Assembly: GCF_007004645.1 (NCBI RefSeq)
Contig: NZ_ML660019.1
Coordinates: forward strand, 1 to 64,000
Reading direction: 5' to 3'
DNA length: 64,000 nt
Origin: Aliiroseovarius halocynthiae
Lineage (GTDB): Bacteria; Pseudomonadota; Alphaproteobacteria; Rhodobacterales; Rhodobacteraceae
This document shows, in pieces, positions 38,466-46,950 of this stretch. Made by a program: the position numbers and the translations under genes. The number at the start of each line of letters is the position of its first letter. Position 1 is the first letter of the stretch. The notes beneath the pieces are model-generated. The model did not search any database, had not been told where the DNA came from, and worked only from the letters and a program-made list of their open reading frames with translations.

Positions 38466-39707
38466 TTAGTGCCCGAACTGAATGGTTTCTCCGGCCGTGA
38501 TCTCGGCCTCGTAAACCTCGGCCAGTGCGTAAATCAATGTCCGGGCGTCGTTGTCCCACCATGTGGGATAGGCCACGCGAAGCTCGGTCCGCACTAGCTT
38601 TTCAAACAGTTCGCGCAGCTCGTGGTGGACATGGCGCTGATGGTCTGGCTCGTCGCCCCAGATATCGCCTTCCTCCATCGACAGGAAATACAGCATGCCG
38701 CAAAGCAGATTGACGGCCACGTCGCGGTCTTGGCTCATGTCGATCAGGTCGCCGATCCCGTCAACCAAGCGTGCGATATCGAAGCCGCGATATCTGTCGT
38801 CTTCATCTGACATGGCTGCGGTCAGTGCATAGACGGCATAACCGGCGGCCTTTGTTTTCGCCTTCGACCGCTCGAATACATCCTCGGACATATCGACGTA
38901 CAATTCCGCGTCCCCAGTGGTTTGCGGCAGCAGCGCCAAGGCCAGCATGCGATAGGCTTCAAGGCTTTCCGGCGCGACGCTTTGCCATTTGGCATAGGCT
39001 GTCATCGTTTCCGCCGTTGATGCCACGCCCGCGCGTGTCAGGAATTCGGCACGACGGAACTGAGCGGTATCGTGTGTGCTTTCAGGCAGTTCCAGCAACA
39101 GGCTCTGGGCAAGCTTGCAGATGTCACCCTGTGCAATCTCGGGATCATAATCGGTGCTTTTCGCGAACGCACCGCCCCACTTCCCCCACCCCAGAAAGAC
39201 CAGAAGATCCACCACAAGAAAGCAAATCTGCGGGTTCTGCCCGTCGTTGGTCGCGGCGATGAGCGGGGCGAGGATATTATCCGGGACGGCATGTTCTGCC
39301 GCTGGATGTTCGCGGCTCAGGATCAGATAGGGCTCTGACACATGTTCCCACACATCGCTGGCGATGTTGTTCATATATGTCACGCCGATCGTGTGCGGTT
39401 GTTGCAGCTCTGGCTGCGCAAGGAATGCTTCCAGCCCATCCCAGTCTTTCGCATCGACAAGGGCTATGGCGTTGGCGGACAGCTTTTCCAATTTTACTGA
39501 GATCGGATCGTCTTCTACGAAATCTATACGCAGCTGCGCGCACAATGTGTCTTCGTCCAAAAGATGGACGCCACTTTCCTCTTCGATGAACGAGTTAACG
39601 ATCTTGAAAAATCGAAAAATGAAGTACGGAAGGAACAGAATGTTAACCAAGATCCGAATGGGCGCAGGCGCATTTGCCGTCAAACGCGTGTGAAGAGCTT
39701 TCAACAT
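38466..39707 (-). CDS. Unknown protein with one N-terminal membrane helix
   Basis: The 413-residue protein has one hydrophobic segment at about 18-38 (ILVNILFLPYFIFRFFKIV). A long soluble part follows, acidic and helical throughout, with repeat-like Leu/Ala pairs (for example SANAIALVDAKDWDGLEAFL and AESLEAYRMLALALLPQ-type stretches). It could form a TPR-like helical array, but I cannot assign a family. It is convergent with map and lies beside a 360-base gap. The base composition resembles core genes. Confidence 0.6.
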   Translation of the reverse strand: MLKALHTRLTANAPAPIRILVNILFLPYFIFRFFKIVNSFIEEESGVHLLDEDTLCAQLRIDFVEDDPISVKLEKLSANAIALVDAKDWDGLEAFLAQPELQQPHTIGVTYMNNIASDVWEHVSEPYLILSREHPAAEHAVPDNILAPLIAATNDGQNPQICFLVVDLLVFLGWGKWGGAFAKSTDYDPEIAQGDICKLAQSLLLELPESTHDTAQFRRAEFLTRAGVASTAETMTAYAKWQSVAPESLEAYRMLALALLPQTTGDAELYVDMSEDVFERSKAKTKAAGYAVYALTAAMSDEDDRYRGFDIARLVDGIGDLIDMSQDRDVAVNLLCGMLYFLSMEEGDIWGDEPDHQRHVHHELRELFEKLVRTELRVAYPTWWDNDARTLIYALAEVYEAEITAGETIQFGH

Positions 39708-40069
39708 GATTTCAGACCATCATTGTGTTCGGTTGCTGGCATCTAGTATACGTGGATTACGATAGTCAATTTAGAAGGTTGCCCGTCTAAAATTGGGGGG
39801 CCGAAGGTTGATCCGCTGCAACAGAAAACCACCCTGTGGCGCAAGATTACCTAGGGGAAGTTTTTGCGATTCTTCCCCATTCTCAGGAAAATATTCCGTG
39901 AAATCAACATGGCGTGAGGGAGGGTGTTCCATAGGTCAATATTGTTGCCGTTTTCTCGTTGCGCAGGGCCGATGTGCCACCTAGATATGCCTTGTCGGGC
40001 CGCAAGAGGTGGTTCGACTACCGCGACATACATGCGCGGCTGACTGCAAGAAATAACGGAGGGTGTCTT
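39708..40069. other. Intergenic region upstream of the TRAP binding protein
   Basis: No convincing gene is visible in these 362 bases. A hairpin GGGGAAG/CTTCCCC lies at 39854-39878. A strong ribosome binding site (ACGGAGGG) sits before ATG 40070. The region should hold divergent promoters for 38466-39707 and the binding protein gene. Confidence 0.5.
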
Positions 40070-41128
40070 ATGAAACACTTCCGCACTTTCACCCCGAAAT
40101 CCATCATCACATCGCTGACCGCCGCTGCGGTTTTAGCGATCTCGGCCAGCACCGCCGCCGCGCAAGAAGTCACGCTGCGCTTCCAGCATTTCGTGTCGCC
40201 CCTGTCGGCGAACCCGACCCATTTCATGGCCCCTTGGGCCGAGAAGATCGAGAAGGACTCGAACGGGCGTATCAAGGTCGAGCTGTATCCCGCCATGCAG
40301 CTGGGCGGCAAAGCAACCAGCCAGTACGACTTGATCCGCGACGGCGCGATTGACGGCGGCTGGGTTATTCCGGGCTATCAACCCGGTCGCTTCCCGGAAG
40401 CCGAAGCCATGGAACTGCCCTTCATGGTGACAAAATCGGCCGAGGAAGCGTCGAAAGCCGCATGGGTTTATACGCAGAAATATCTGATGGATGATTTCGC
40501 CGATGTCAAAGTCATCGCCGCCCACATGCATGGTCGCGGGATCGTGCATAAGAAAGGTGGGCCAATTGCGTTGGTTGACGATTTACAAGGCCTGAAACTG
40601 CGCGGACCCTCGCGCACTGCAACCCGTCTTCTGGACAAACTGGGTGCGACTCCGGTGGGTATGCCGGTTCCGGCCTTCCCCGAGGCCCTGTCGAAAGGCG
40701 TTGTCGATGGCGGCGTCATCACGTGGGAGATGTCGCCGTCCCTGAAGCTGAACGAGTTGACCGACAGCCACACGGACGTTGCGGGCGAGAAATCGCTGTA
40801 TAACCTCTATTTCATCTGGGCGATGAACAAGGATGTGTACGAAGGCCTGCCAGATGACCTGAAGGCTGTGATCGACGCGAATTCGGGCTTCTATGCTTCG
40901 GCTTGGGCAGGTCGCGCGCATGATACCGGCGACATTACCGGGCGCGAGAAAATGGCCGCGGATGGTAACGCGATCTCTGAGCTGTCCGAGGAAGAGACCG
41001 CCAAGATCCGCGCATTGGGGGACGAGGTCATTGCCGAATGGATCGCCGATATGACCGCCAAAGGTCTGGACGGCGAGGCAATGGTGAAAGACGCCCGTGC
41101 GGCTGTGGACGTGACCCGCGCCAAGTAA
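40070..41128 (+). CDS. TRAP transporter solute-binding protein, DctP family
   Basis: The 352-residue protein has a signal peptide (about 1-31, ending SASTAAAQE) and a DctP domain: FVSPLSANPTHFMAPWAEKIE, then DDLQGLKLRGPSRTATRLLDKLG with the conserved Arg that grips a carboxylate. It should bind an organic acid in the periplasm and deliver it to a DctQ/DctM membrane pair. No such pair is adjacent, so it is either an orphan or serves a distant transporter. ATG 40070 follows a strong site. Confidence 0.9.
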   Translation: MKHFRTFTPKSIITSLTAAAVLAISASTAAAQEVTLRFQHFVSPLSANPTHFMAPWAEKIEKDSNGRIKVELYPAMQLGGKATSQYDLIRDGAIDGGWVIPGYQPGRFPEAEAMELPFMVTKSAEEASKAAWVYTQKYLMDDFADVKVIAAHMHGRGIVHKKGGPIALVDDLQGLKLRGPSRTATRLLDKLGATPVGMPVPAFPEALSKGVVDGGVITWEMSPSLKLNELTDSHTDVAGEKSLYNLYFIWAMNKDVYEGLPDDLKAVIDANSGFYASAWAGRAHDTGDITGREKMAADGNAISELSEEETAKIRALGDEVIAEWIADMTAKGLDGEAMVKDARAAVDVTRAK

Positions 41129-41147
41129 GTTTACTGTGGCTGAACAG

Positions 41148-41173
41148 AAAGCCGCCCCATCGGGGCGGCTTTT
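41148..41173 (+). terminator. Terminator after the TRAP binding protein gene
   Basis: AAAGCCGCCCC pairs with GGGGCGGCTTT around ATC and is followed by T. Confidence 0.88.
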
Positions 41174-41224
41174 CCATTGGTGAATACGCGTTGACCTGTA
41201 TGCCAAAACGGGCGACGAACGGGC

Positions 41225-41740
41225 ATGACCTTACGCGACGCAATCCCCTCAGACGCGCCCAGCATCGCCGCGATTTCGATCGAAGTTTGGATCGGAACCT
41301 ATCTGAAGCGCGGAGTTCGCCCGTTCTTTGCCGATTACGCATTGTCCGAGTTCACAGTTGCGAAGACCGAGGCACTGATACGTGATCCCAACCAGTTCAT
41401 GCTTGTTTCTGAAAATGAGGATGGAATTGATGGCTTCATACGCGTTTCATTTGGCAGCGCAGACCCTGTCGGCGGGTCCGCGGCCACAGAGATTTCGACA
41501 TTGTACATCCAGCCCAGACATCACGGAAAAGGCATAGGGAAGCACTTGTTGGAAGCTGCGTTTCAGAAGTGCCGGGCACAAGGTGTCGATGCGGTGTGGC
41601 TGGCCACGAACGCTGAAAATGATCCGGCAATCGCCTTCTATCTGTCACAGGGTTTCAAGCAGGTTGGCGAGACATATTTTAGTATTGATGATCAGCGCTA
41701 TCTGAACAACGTGTATGTCTATCGTCTCGTTGTGGATTGA
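41225..41740 (+). CDS. GNAT family N-acetyltransferase
   Basis: The 171-residue protein is a compact GNAT enzyme: MTLRDAIPSDAPSIAAISIEVW at the start, a strand with EISTLYIQPRHHGKGIGKHLLEAA for acetyl-CoA binding, and VDAVWLATNAENDPAIAFYLSQGFKQVG as the closing motif. The substrate is unknown. It is convergent with the small gene at 41747, leaving only six bases between them. Confidence 0.85.
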   Translation: MTLRDAIPSDAPSIAAISIEVWIGTYLKRGVRPFFADYALSEFTVAKTEALIRDPNQFMLVSENEDGIDGFIRVSFGSADPVGGSAATEISTLYIQPRHHGKGIGKHLLEAAFQKCRAQGVDAVWLATNAENDPAIAFYLSQGFKQVGETYFSIDDQRYLNNVYVYRLVVD

Positions 41741-41746
41741 TCGCGC

Positions 41747-41977
41747 TTATGGAGAAAGTCTAATGGCGCTTTCTGGAACCTCTACTGTGCTTCCGTTAGA
41801 AAACTCGACAAGATAGACGGTGGAGCCAAGTGGCGCGCAAAATTTCAGGGATCCCTCTTCTGAGGCGATACTGCTGATACCACAGATAGACTCTTGTTTT
41901 AGAAGTGCAGGCTTGTTGTGAGGATCGCCGGCAATTGTTACGACATCACCATATGTGAACCGAGCTTTACCGTTCAT
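41747..41977 (-). CDS. Small unknown protein after rsmD
   Basis: The 76-residue product (starting MNGKARFTYGDVV) is beta-rich and ends VYLVEFSNGSTVEVPESAIRL, resembling SH3-like or KOW-like barrels, but I cannot name a family. The ATG at 41977 overlaps the end of rsmD by 11 bases; a GTG at 41992 is an alternative. Codon use is AT-rich relative to rsmD, so it may be a late addition to the operon. Confidence 0.5.
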   Translation of the reverse strand: MNGKARFTYGDVVTIAGDPHNKPALLKQESICGISSIASEEGSLKFCAPLGSTVYLVEFSNGSTVEVPESAIRLSP

Positions 41978-42533
41978 GCGTTGAATACTCACAAATCGTG
42001 ATCACCGTGTCGCCATAGCGGCGGCTGTCCAGTTGGGTGACACCGGCGGGCGGGATCACGGGGATGTTGTCTTCCCACACGATCAGCGCGCCCTTGGCGA
42101 TCCAGCCGGATTGCAGCGCCGAGGCCAAGGCTTTCTCGCCCAGTCCTTTGCCGTAAGGCGGGTCCAGAAAGATCAGGTCATGCGGGGTGCCGTCAGGCAG
42201 GCGGGTGGCGTCGCGTTTCAGGATTGTGGCTTCGTCCGCGCAGCGGCATTTCTGCACGTTTTCGCGGATCAGCGACAGCGCTTTGCGCCCGTCATCGACC
42301 AAGGTCACATGCTTTGCCCCACGCGACAGAGCCTCAAGCCCCAGTGCGCCGGTACCGGCAAACAGGTCCAGCACGCGGGCATCTTCGATAGGGTCGCCAA
42401 ACCGGCCTCCGGTCAGCATGGAAAACAGGCTTTCGCGCACGCGGTCGGTGGTGGGGCGCAGATGTGCGCCCGCATCCCCTTTGCCGACACTGGCCAGCGC
42501 CAGTCCGCGAAAACGACCTGCGATGATCCTCAT
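41967..42533 (-). CDS. rsmD: 16S rRNA (guanine(966)-N(2))-methyltransferase RsmD
   Basis: The 188-residue methyltransferase modifies G966 of 16S rRNA. It begins MRIIAGRFRGLALA, has TDRVRESLFSML, the SAM-binding VLDLFAGTGALGLEALSRGA and the catalytic DLIFLDPPYGKG (DPPY motif). Length and order are typical. Its ATG overlaps the stop of the upstream ferredoxin reductase gene by four bases. Confidence 0.95.
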   Translation of the reverse strand: MRIIAGRFRGLALASVGKGDAGAHLRPTTDRVRESLFSMLTGGRFGDPIEDARVLDLFAGTGALGLEALSRGAKHVTLVDDGRKALSLIRENVQKCRCADEATILKRDATRLPDGTPHDLIFLDPPYGKGLGEKALASALQSGWIAKGALIVWEDNIPVIPPAGVTQLDSRRYGDTVITICEYSTHER

Positions 42534-43738
42534 GCCAGAAGAGCTTTCAACTCGACGCTTGTGTCCGCCACGGCGGCTTTGTCCGGCGACTTCCCGCCTT
42601 CAACCAAGCGTTTTCCGACCATATAGGCCCGCGGGTCGTTCATCGCGTCCACGGCCAGCAGCGTGTCGCCCTGATAATACCAGAAGCTGGTGCTGCCCTC
42701 TTTGTCGCCGGGGCGTGTGACGATGTTGTCATAGCCTGTATTCAGGCCTGCGATTTGCAGTTTCACATCGTACTGATCTGACCAGAACCACGGTTTTGCG
42801 ATGTAATCGACGCCTTCGCCCAGTATATTGCGGGCGACGATTTCGGCCTGATCAATGGCGTTGGGCGCGCTTTCCAGTCGGATGCGGGTGCCGCGATAGG
42901 GGAAGGATGCGCAATCGCCTGCGGCCCAAATCGACGGGTCCGATGTGCGGCCCTGCGCGTCGGTCTTGATGCCGTTATCCAGATCCAGCCCAGCACCTTC
43001 CGCGAGCGCGCTGTCCGGTGCAATGCCCACACCGACGATGGCGAAATCGATATCCAGTTCGGTGCCATCCGACAGGGTGGCCCCCGTCACACGACCCGCA
43101 CCGGTCAAACGCTCCAGCCCGACGCCCTCGCGGATATCGACGCCGTGCGCGTCATGCAAAGTGCGGAAATAATCCGAAGTCTCGGGCGCGGCGACCCGTT
43201 GCAGGATACGGTCGGCCATTTCAACCAGCGTAACCTTCAGGCCTTTCTTGGCGGCAACGGCTGCTGCTTCAAGCCCGATATAGCCGCCACCGATGATCAA
43301 GACGCTGCGGCCTTCAGAGAACTCAGGCGCCATGCCGTCGACATCGGCCAAAGTACGCACCACATGCACCCCGTCCAGATCGCCGCCGATCGCGGCGGGC
43401 AGGTAACGCGGGGCGGATCCGGTGGTGATTGCCAGCTGGTCATAAGCAATGCGCCGGTCCCCGATCACAACCTCTTTCGCTTGCGCATCAATCGCATCGA
43501 CACGTGTATTCAGGCGCAAGGTAATGTTCTGATCCGCATAGAAGTTTTCGGGTCGCAGATAGAGACGCTCAAGCTCCATATCGCCCAGCAGATACGCCTT
43601 GGACAGGGGCGGGCGTTGATAGGGTGGTGCGCTTTCAGCCCCAATCAATGTGACGTCGCCGTCAAACCCGGCGTTGCGTAGTTTAGCGACCAAAGATGCC
43701 CCGGCCTGACCGGCCCCGATCACGACAATATGGCTCAT
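42530..43738 (-). CDS. FAD-dependent ferredoxin reductase (rhodocoxin/putidaredoxin reductase-like)
   Basis: The 402-residue flavoprotein has an FAD motif at the N-terminus (IVVIGAGQAGASLVAKLR), PPYQRPPLSKAYL, an NAD motif SVLIIGGGYIGLEAAAVAAK (about 145-165), and the second FAD motif SIWAAGDCASFPY. This matches reductases that pass electrons from NAD(P)H to a 2Fe-2S ferredoxin, often for a P450 or dioxygenase. No such partner is adjacent. GGAGAAC supports ATG 43738. Confidence 0.88.
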   Translation of the reverse strand: MSHIVVIGAGQAGASLVAKLRNAGFDGDVTLIGAESAPPYQRPPLSKAYLLGDMELERLYLRPENFYADQNITLRLNTRVDAIDAQAKEVVIGDRRIAYDQLAITTGSAPRYLPAAIGGDLDGVHVVRTLADVDGMAPEFSEGRSVLIIGGGYIGLEAAAVAAKKGLKVTLVEMADRILQRVAAPETSDYFRTLHDAHGVDIREGVGLERLTGAGRVTGATLSDGTELDIDFAIVGVGIAPDSALAEGAGLDLDNGIKTDAQGRTSDPSIWAAGDCASFPYRGTRIRLESAPNAIDQAEIVARNILGEGVDYIAKPWFWSDQYDVKLQIAGLNTGYDNIVTRPGDKEGSTSFWYYQGDTLLAVDAMNDPRAYMVGKRLVEGGKSPDKAAVADTSVELKALLA

Positions 43739-43888
43739 GATGTTCTCCGCGTTTCTGTCAGGCGACGATAGGCTGAAATTAGTTGCTTTGGCAACGATTA
43801 GCCCCGGCACCACACAAGAATGTTGGATGACATCGTTACGAAAGCGCGCGACGCTTGTCACGACGAATCACACAAAAGGACTGCGCGA

Positions 43889-44383
43889 ATGACACTGAAT
43901 GTCGGAGATAAACTGCCTGATGCAAACCTGTTGCGGATGGGCGCGGATGGGCCTGAAGCTGTCAGTTTGGCGTCGCTGTTGGATGGGCGCAACGTGGTGC
44001 TGTTTGCATTGCCGGGGGCGTATACCGGCACCTGCACCACTGCCCATGTACCCAGCTATATCCGCACCAAAGCCGCACTGAATGACGCAGGTGTGGATGA
44101 TGTGATCTGCGTTTCTGTCAATGATCCCTTTGTGATGGGGGCGTGGTCTGACAGCACTGGTGCAGGCGATGCAGGGGTTTTGTTCCTTGCTGATTCTCAG
44201 GCCGAGTTCACCAAAGCCGTGGGCATGGATTTCACCGCGCCGCCCGTCGGTCTGGTCGACCGTTCGCAGCGCTATAGCGCCTATGTTGTGGATGGCGAGG
44301 TAAAGATCCTGCACGCCGAAGAGAATCCGGGTGTATGTGAAACCTCGGCCGGCGAAGCCATGTTGGACGCCATCAAGGGCTAA
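43889..44383 (+). CDS. Peroxiredoxin (Prx5 type)
   Basis: The 164-residue thiol peroxidase has the active-site motif PGAYTGTCTTAHVP with the peroxidatic Cys at 49. The rest (VICVSVNDPFVMGAWSD, LADSQAEFTKAVGMDF) is typical of the Prx5/AhpE-like branch. It should reduce hydrogen peroxide or alkyl hydroperoxides with a thiol reductant. A further Cys near 152 could act in resolution, which is inference. It is divergent from the ferredoxin reductase gene. Confidence 0.9.
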   Translation: MTLNVGDKLPDANLLRMGADGPEAVSLASLLDGRNVVLFALPGAYTGTCTTAHVPSYIRTKAALNDAGVDDVICVSVNDPFVMGAWSDSTGAGDAGVLFLADSQAEFTKAVGMDFTAPPVGLVDRSQRYSAYVVDGEVKILHAEENPGVCETSAGEAMLDAIKG

Positions 44384-44387
44384 CGTC

Positions 44388-45575
44388 CTAGTCGTGTTCC
44401 GACACGTCCACGGATTTGAACGGGCCATAGGATGTCAGGATGTCGATATCCTGCGCCACGGCCCGGCGTTCTGATTGAAGAAACTGGTCAACGGCCTCGC
44501 GAAAGCTGGGGTCGTTGATCCAATGCAGCGAATGAGTGGTGACGGGCAGATAGCCGCGCGCCAGTTTATGTTCGCCCTGTGCGCCCGCTTCGACGCGCGT
44601 CATTCCGTTTTGAATGGCAAAGTCGATGGCTTGGTAATAGCACAGCTCGAAATGTAGAAAGGGGTGGTCTTCGACGCAGCCCCAATAGCGGCCAAACAGC
44701 GTGTCGCGCCCGATCACGTTCAGCGCGCCTGCGATGGGGTGGCCGCCCCGTTCCGCCAGAACCAGAAGCAGATCGTCTGCCATTGTGTCATGGAGCTGAT
44801 CAAAGAAGGCACGGGTCAGATAGGGGCTGCCCCATTTGCGCGCGCCCGTGTCCTGATAGAATTGCCAGAAGGCGTCCCAATGCTGAGGTTGGATCTGGTC
44901 GCCCGTTAGGGTCAGGATATCGCCGCCAAAATCTTGCGCAATGCGGCGTTCCTTGCGGATTTGCTTGCGCTTGCGGGAACTCAGCGCGCCCAGAAAACCG
45001 TCGAAATCTGCATAGCCATCGTTCTGCCAATGATATTGCAGCCCTTCACGCGTCATCAGCCCCATGGCTTTTCCCGCCTCGGCCTCGTCATCCGCACAAA
45101 AGGTCACATGGGCCGAGCTGACCTGATTGTCCGCCGCGATCTGGACCATGCCCTGCACCAGCGCGGCCTGTCCGATCTGCGTATACTCGGGTCGTGTCAG
45201 AAAACGTCGTCCGGTGACGGGCGAAAATGGCACAGAGGATTGCAGTTTCGGATAATACCGTCCCCCCGCCCGTTCATAGGCCTCGGCCCAGCCGTGATCG
45301 AATACATATTCTCCCTGACTGTGGGTCTTCACGTAAAGTGGCATCGCGGCAATCATTTGTCCCTCCGCGTGGACCGTCAGGTGCTGAGGGTGCCAGCCCG
45401 TGCCTTCACCGACGGATCCCGACATTTCCAGCGCAGACAAAAACGCATGTGTCGTGAAGGGATCGATTGCTCGACCGCCATCCGCGCGTTCAGGGCACGC
45501 GCAGCGATCCCAGTCCTCGGCATGGATGGTGTCGAGGCTTTGGTGGGTTCGAATGTCGACCTGAGTTTCGCTCAC
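44388..45575 (-). CDS. FemAB-like acyltransferase (DUF482 / GNAT superfamily)
   Basis: The 395-residue protein matches the DUF482/FemAB_like family, a double GNAT fold: DRCACPERADGGRAIDPFTTHAFLSALE, then YVKTHSQGEYVFDHGWAEAYERAGGRYYPKLQSSVPFSP, and a closing EAGAQGEHKLARGYLP. Members are thought to be peptidoglycan- or cell-envelope-related acyltransferases, but no activity is established. It is convergent with the peroxiredoxin gene (four bases apart) and 31 bases downstream of the phosphodiesterase gene. Confidence 0.85.
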   Translation of the reverse strand: MSETQVDIRTHQSLDTIHAEDWDRCACPERADGGRAIDPFTTHAFLSALEMSGSVGEGTGWHPQHLTVHAEGQMIAAMPLYVKTHSQGEYVFDHGWAEAYERAGGRYYPKLQSSVPFSPVTGRRFLTRPEYTQIGQAALVQGMVQIAADNQVSSAHVTFCADDEAEAGKAMGLMTREGLQYHWQNDGYADFDGFLGALSSRKRKQIRKERRIAQDFGGDILTLTGDQIQPQHWDAFWQFYQDTGARKWGSPYLTRAFFDQLHDTMADDLLLVLAERGGHPIAGALNVIGRDTLFGRYWGCVEDHPFLHFELCYYQAIDFAIQNGMTRVEAGAQGEHKLARGYLPVTTHSLHWINDPSFREAVDQFLQSERRAVAQDIDILTSYGPFKSVDVSEHD

Positions 45576-45606
45576 GGTCCTATTGGGGGGCAGAGGGACG
45601 GTTGGG

Positions 45607-46374
45607 TCAAGCCAGATAGCCTTCGAACGTCACGTTGTCGGCAATCTTGCGGGCCTCGGCTTCAATCTCGGAGGACCGTACCGTCCAACACAGAACCGGC
45701 ACGTCGCGTTCTTTCAACCGGGTCACCGCTGGGTTGCCCAGATCACGTACGTCATGGCTGATGAAGCTTGCCCCCACACGGTCAAAATCCGGGATATCCC
45801 GCAGATACTGGCGCGTGGCGGCGGGCAAAAGCGGGTTGTGTTCTTGCAGGTACGCCTCTGTTGTCAGGCCAAGGGGCAGGGTCGTGTTGTGCTTGCCAAA
45901 TTCCGCGACCGAATGGGGATTGAAGGACATGACGGCGATGTCGCCAGTATAGCCTTCAAGTGCTGCCGCGGCGGCTTTCTCCATCACCCCATCATGTGGG
46001 CCCATGGCGCCGTGCTGGTCTTTCAGCTCGACCAGCAGCGGCACGCGGCCTGCGACGATGTCTAATACCTCGGCGAAGCTTGGAATGCCTTCTTCCCCGC
46101 CGGACAGTCCGATCCCCTCCAGCTCGACCGCGTTGCGTCCACGCACTGGACCGGTGTCGCTGGTCAGGCGGGACAACTCGTAATCATGAAAAACCATAGC
46201 CTGCCCGTCTTTCGACATTTGCAGGTCGATCTCGATCCCATATCCGGCCTCGACCGCGGCGCGCATGGCCGCGCGCGAGTTTTCCGGACGCCCGGCCGAA
46301 ATATCATGCAGGGCGCGGTGGGCGATGGGCCGATCAAAGAAGCTTTGCGGCAGGGAAACAGGTGTCCGTGTCAT
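45607..46374 (-). CDS. Glycerophosphodiester phosphodiesterase family protein
   Basis: The 255-residue protein has the GDPD TIM-barrel motifs: IAHRALHDISAGRPENSRAA with the catalytic His, GIEIDLQMSKDGQAMVFHD with Glu/Asp metal ligands and a second His, and LLVELKD. It should hydrolyse glycerophosphodiesters to glycerol-3-phosphate and an alcohol. No signal peptide is evident, so it is likely cytoplasmic. Its ATG overlaps the upstream RidA stop by four bases. Confidence 0.9.
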   Translation of the reverse strand: MTRTPVSLPQSFFDRPIAHRALHDISAGRPENSRAAMRAAVEAGYGIEIDLQMSKDGQAMVFHDYELSRLTSDTGPVRGRNAVELEGIGLSGGEEGIPSFAEVLDIVAGRVPLLVELKDQHGAMGPHDGVMEKAAAAALEGYTGDIAVMSFNPHSVAEFGKHNTTLPLGLTTEAYLQEHNPLLPAATRQYLRDIPDFDRVGASFISHDVRDLGNPAVTRLKERDVPVLCWTVRSSEIEAEARKIADNVTFEGYLA

Positions 46375-46832
46375 TTGATCTGGAAGATGCCTTCGATTTC
46401 AACCGCCACGCCAAAGGGCAGGCTGGCAGCAGAGACCGCTGAACGTGCGTGGCGGCCGGCATCCCCCAAGGCTTCGACCATGAAGTCAGACGCGCCGTTG
46501 ATCACGATTGACTGCTCGCCGAAATCTGCAGTCGAATTCACGAATCCAACCAGTTTCACAACGCGCTGAAGGCGATCCAGATCGCCACCACAGGCAGCTT
46601 TTACCTGAGCCAAAAGCGCAATGGCGCAGCTGCGTGCGGCGGCGGCCCCTTCATCAGCGCTCATGTCGTCACCCAGCTTGCCGGTCAGAAACGCTCCATC
46701 CTGTGTCGAGATTTGACCCGAAACATGTACAAGGTCGCCGACCTGAACATAGGGAACATAGTTTGCAGCAGGGGCAGGCGCGTTGGGCAGGGTGACGCCC
46801 AATTCAGCAAGGCGGGTTTCAAATGCGCTCAT
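46371..46832 (-). CDS. RidA family (YjgF/Rid) protein
   Basis: The 153-residue protein belongs to the Rid superfamily: YVQVGDLVHVSGQIST, then LDRLQRVVKLVGFVNSTADF, and a C-terminal ARSAVSAASLPFGVAVEIEGI. The Arg before SAVSAASLP is the residue that positions the enamine/imine substrate in RidA; here it is present. Such proteins hydrolyse reactive enamines, but this longer subgroup is less studied. It is followed by the phosphodiesterase gene in the same transcript. Confidence 0.88.
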   Translation of the reverse strand: MSAFETRLAELGVTLPNAPAPAANYVPYVQVGDLVHVSGQISTQDGAFLTGKLGDDMSADEGAAAARSCAIALLAQVKAACGGDLDRLQRVVKLVGFVNSTADFGEQSIVINGASDFMVEALGDAGRHARSAVSAASLPFGVAVEIEGIFQIK

Positions 46833-46950
46833 CTTGCGATCCTTTCGTTAGACGGGCCTGACACGCAGGCGTTTCCCGGACGCTAGCCCGCGTCTGGGAT
46901 CAGGGGAAGAGCGAAACCGACACCCGTGTAATTTTCCCCGTCGTGTTGGA

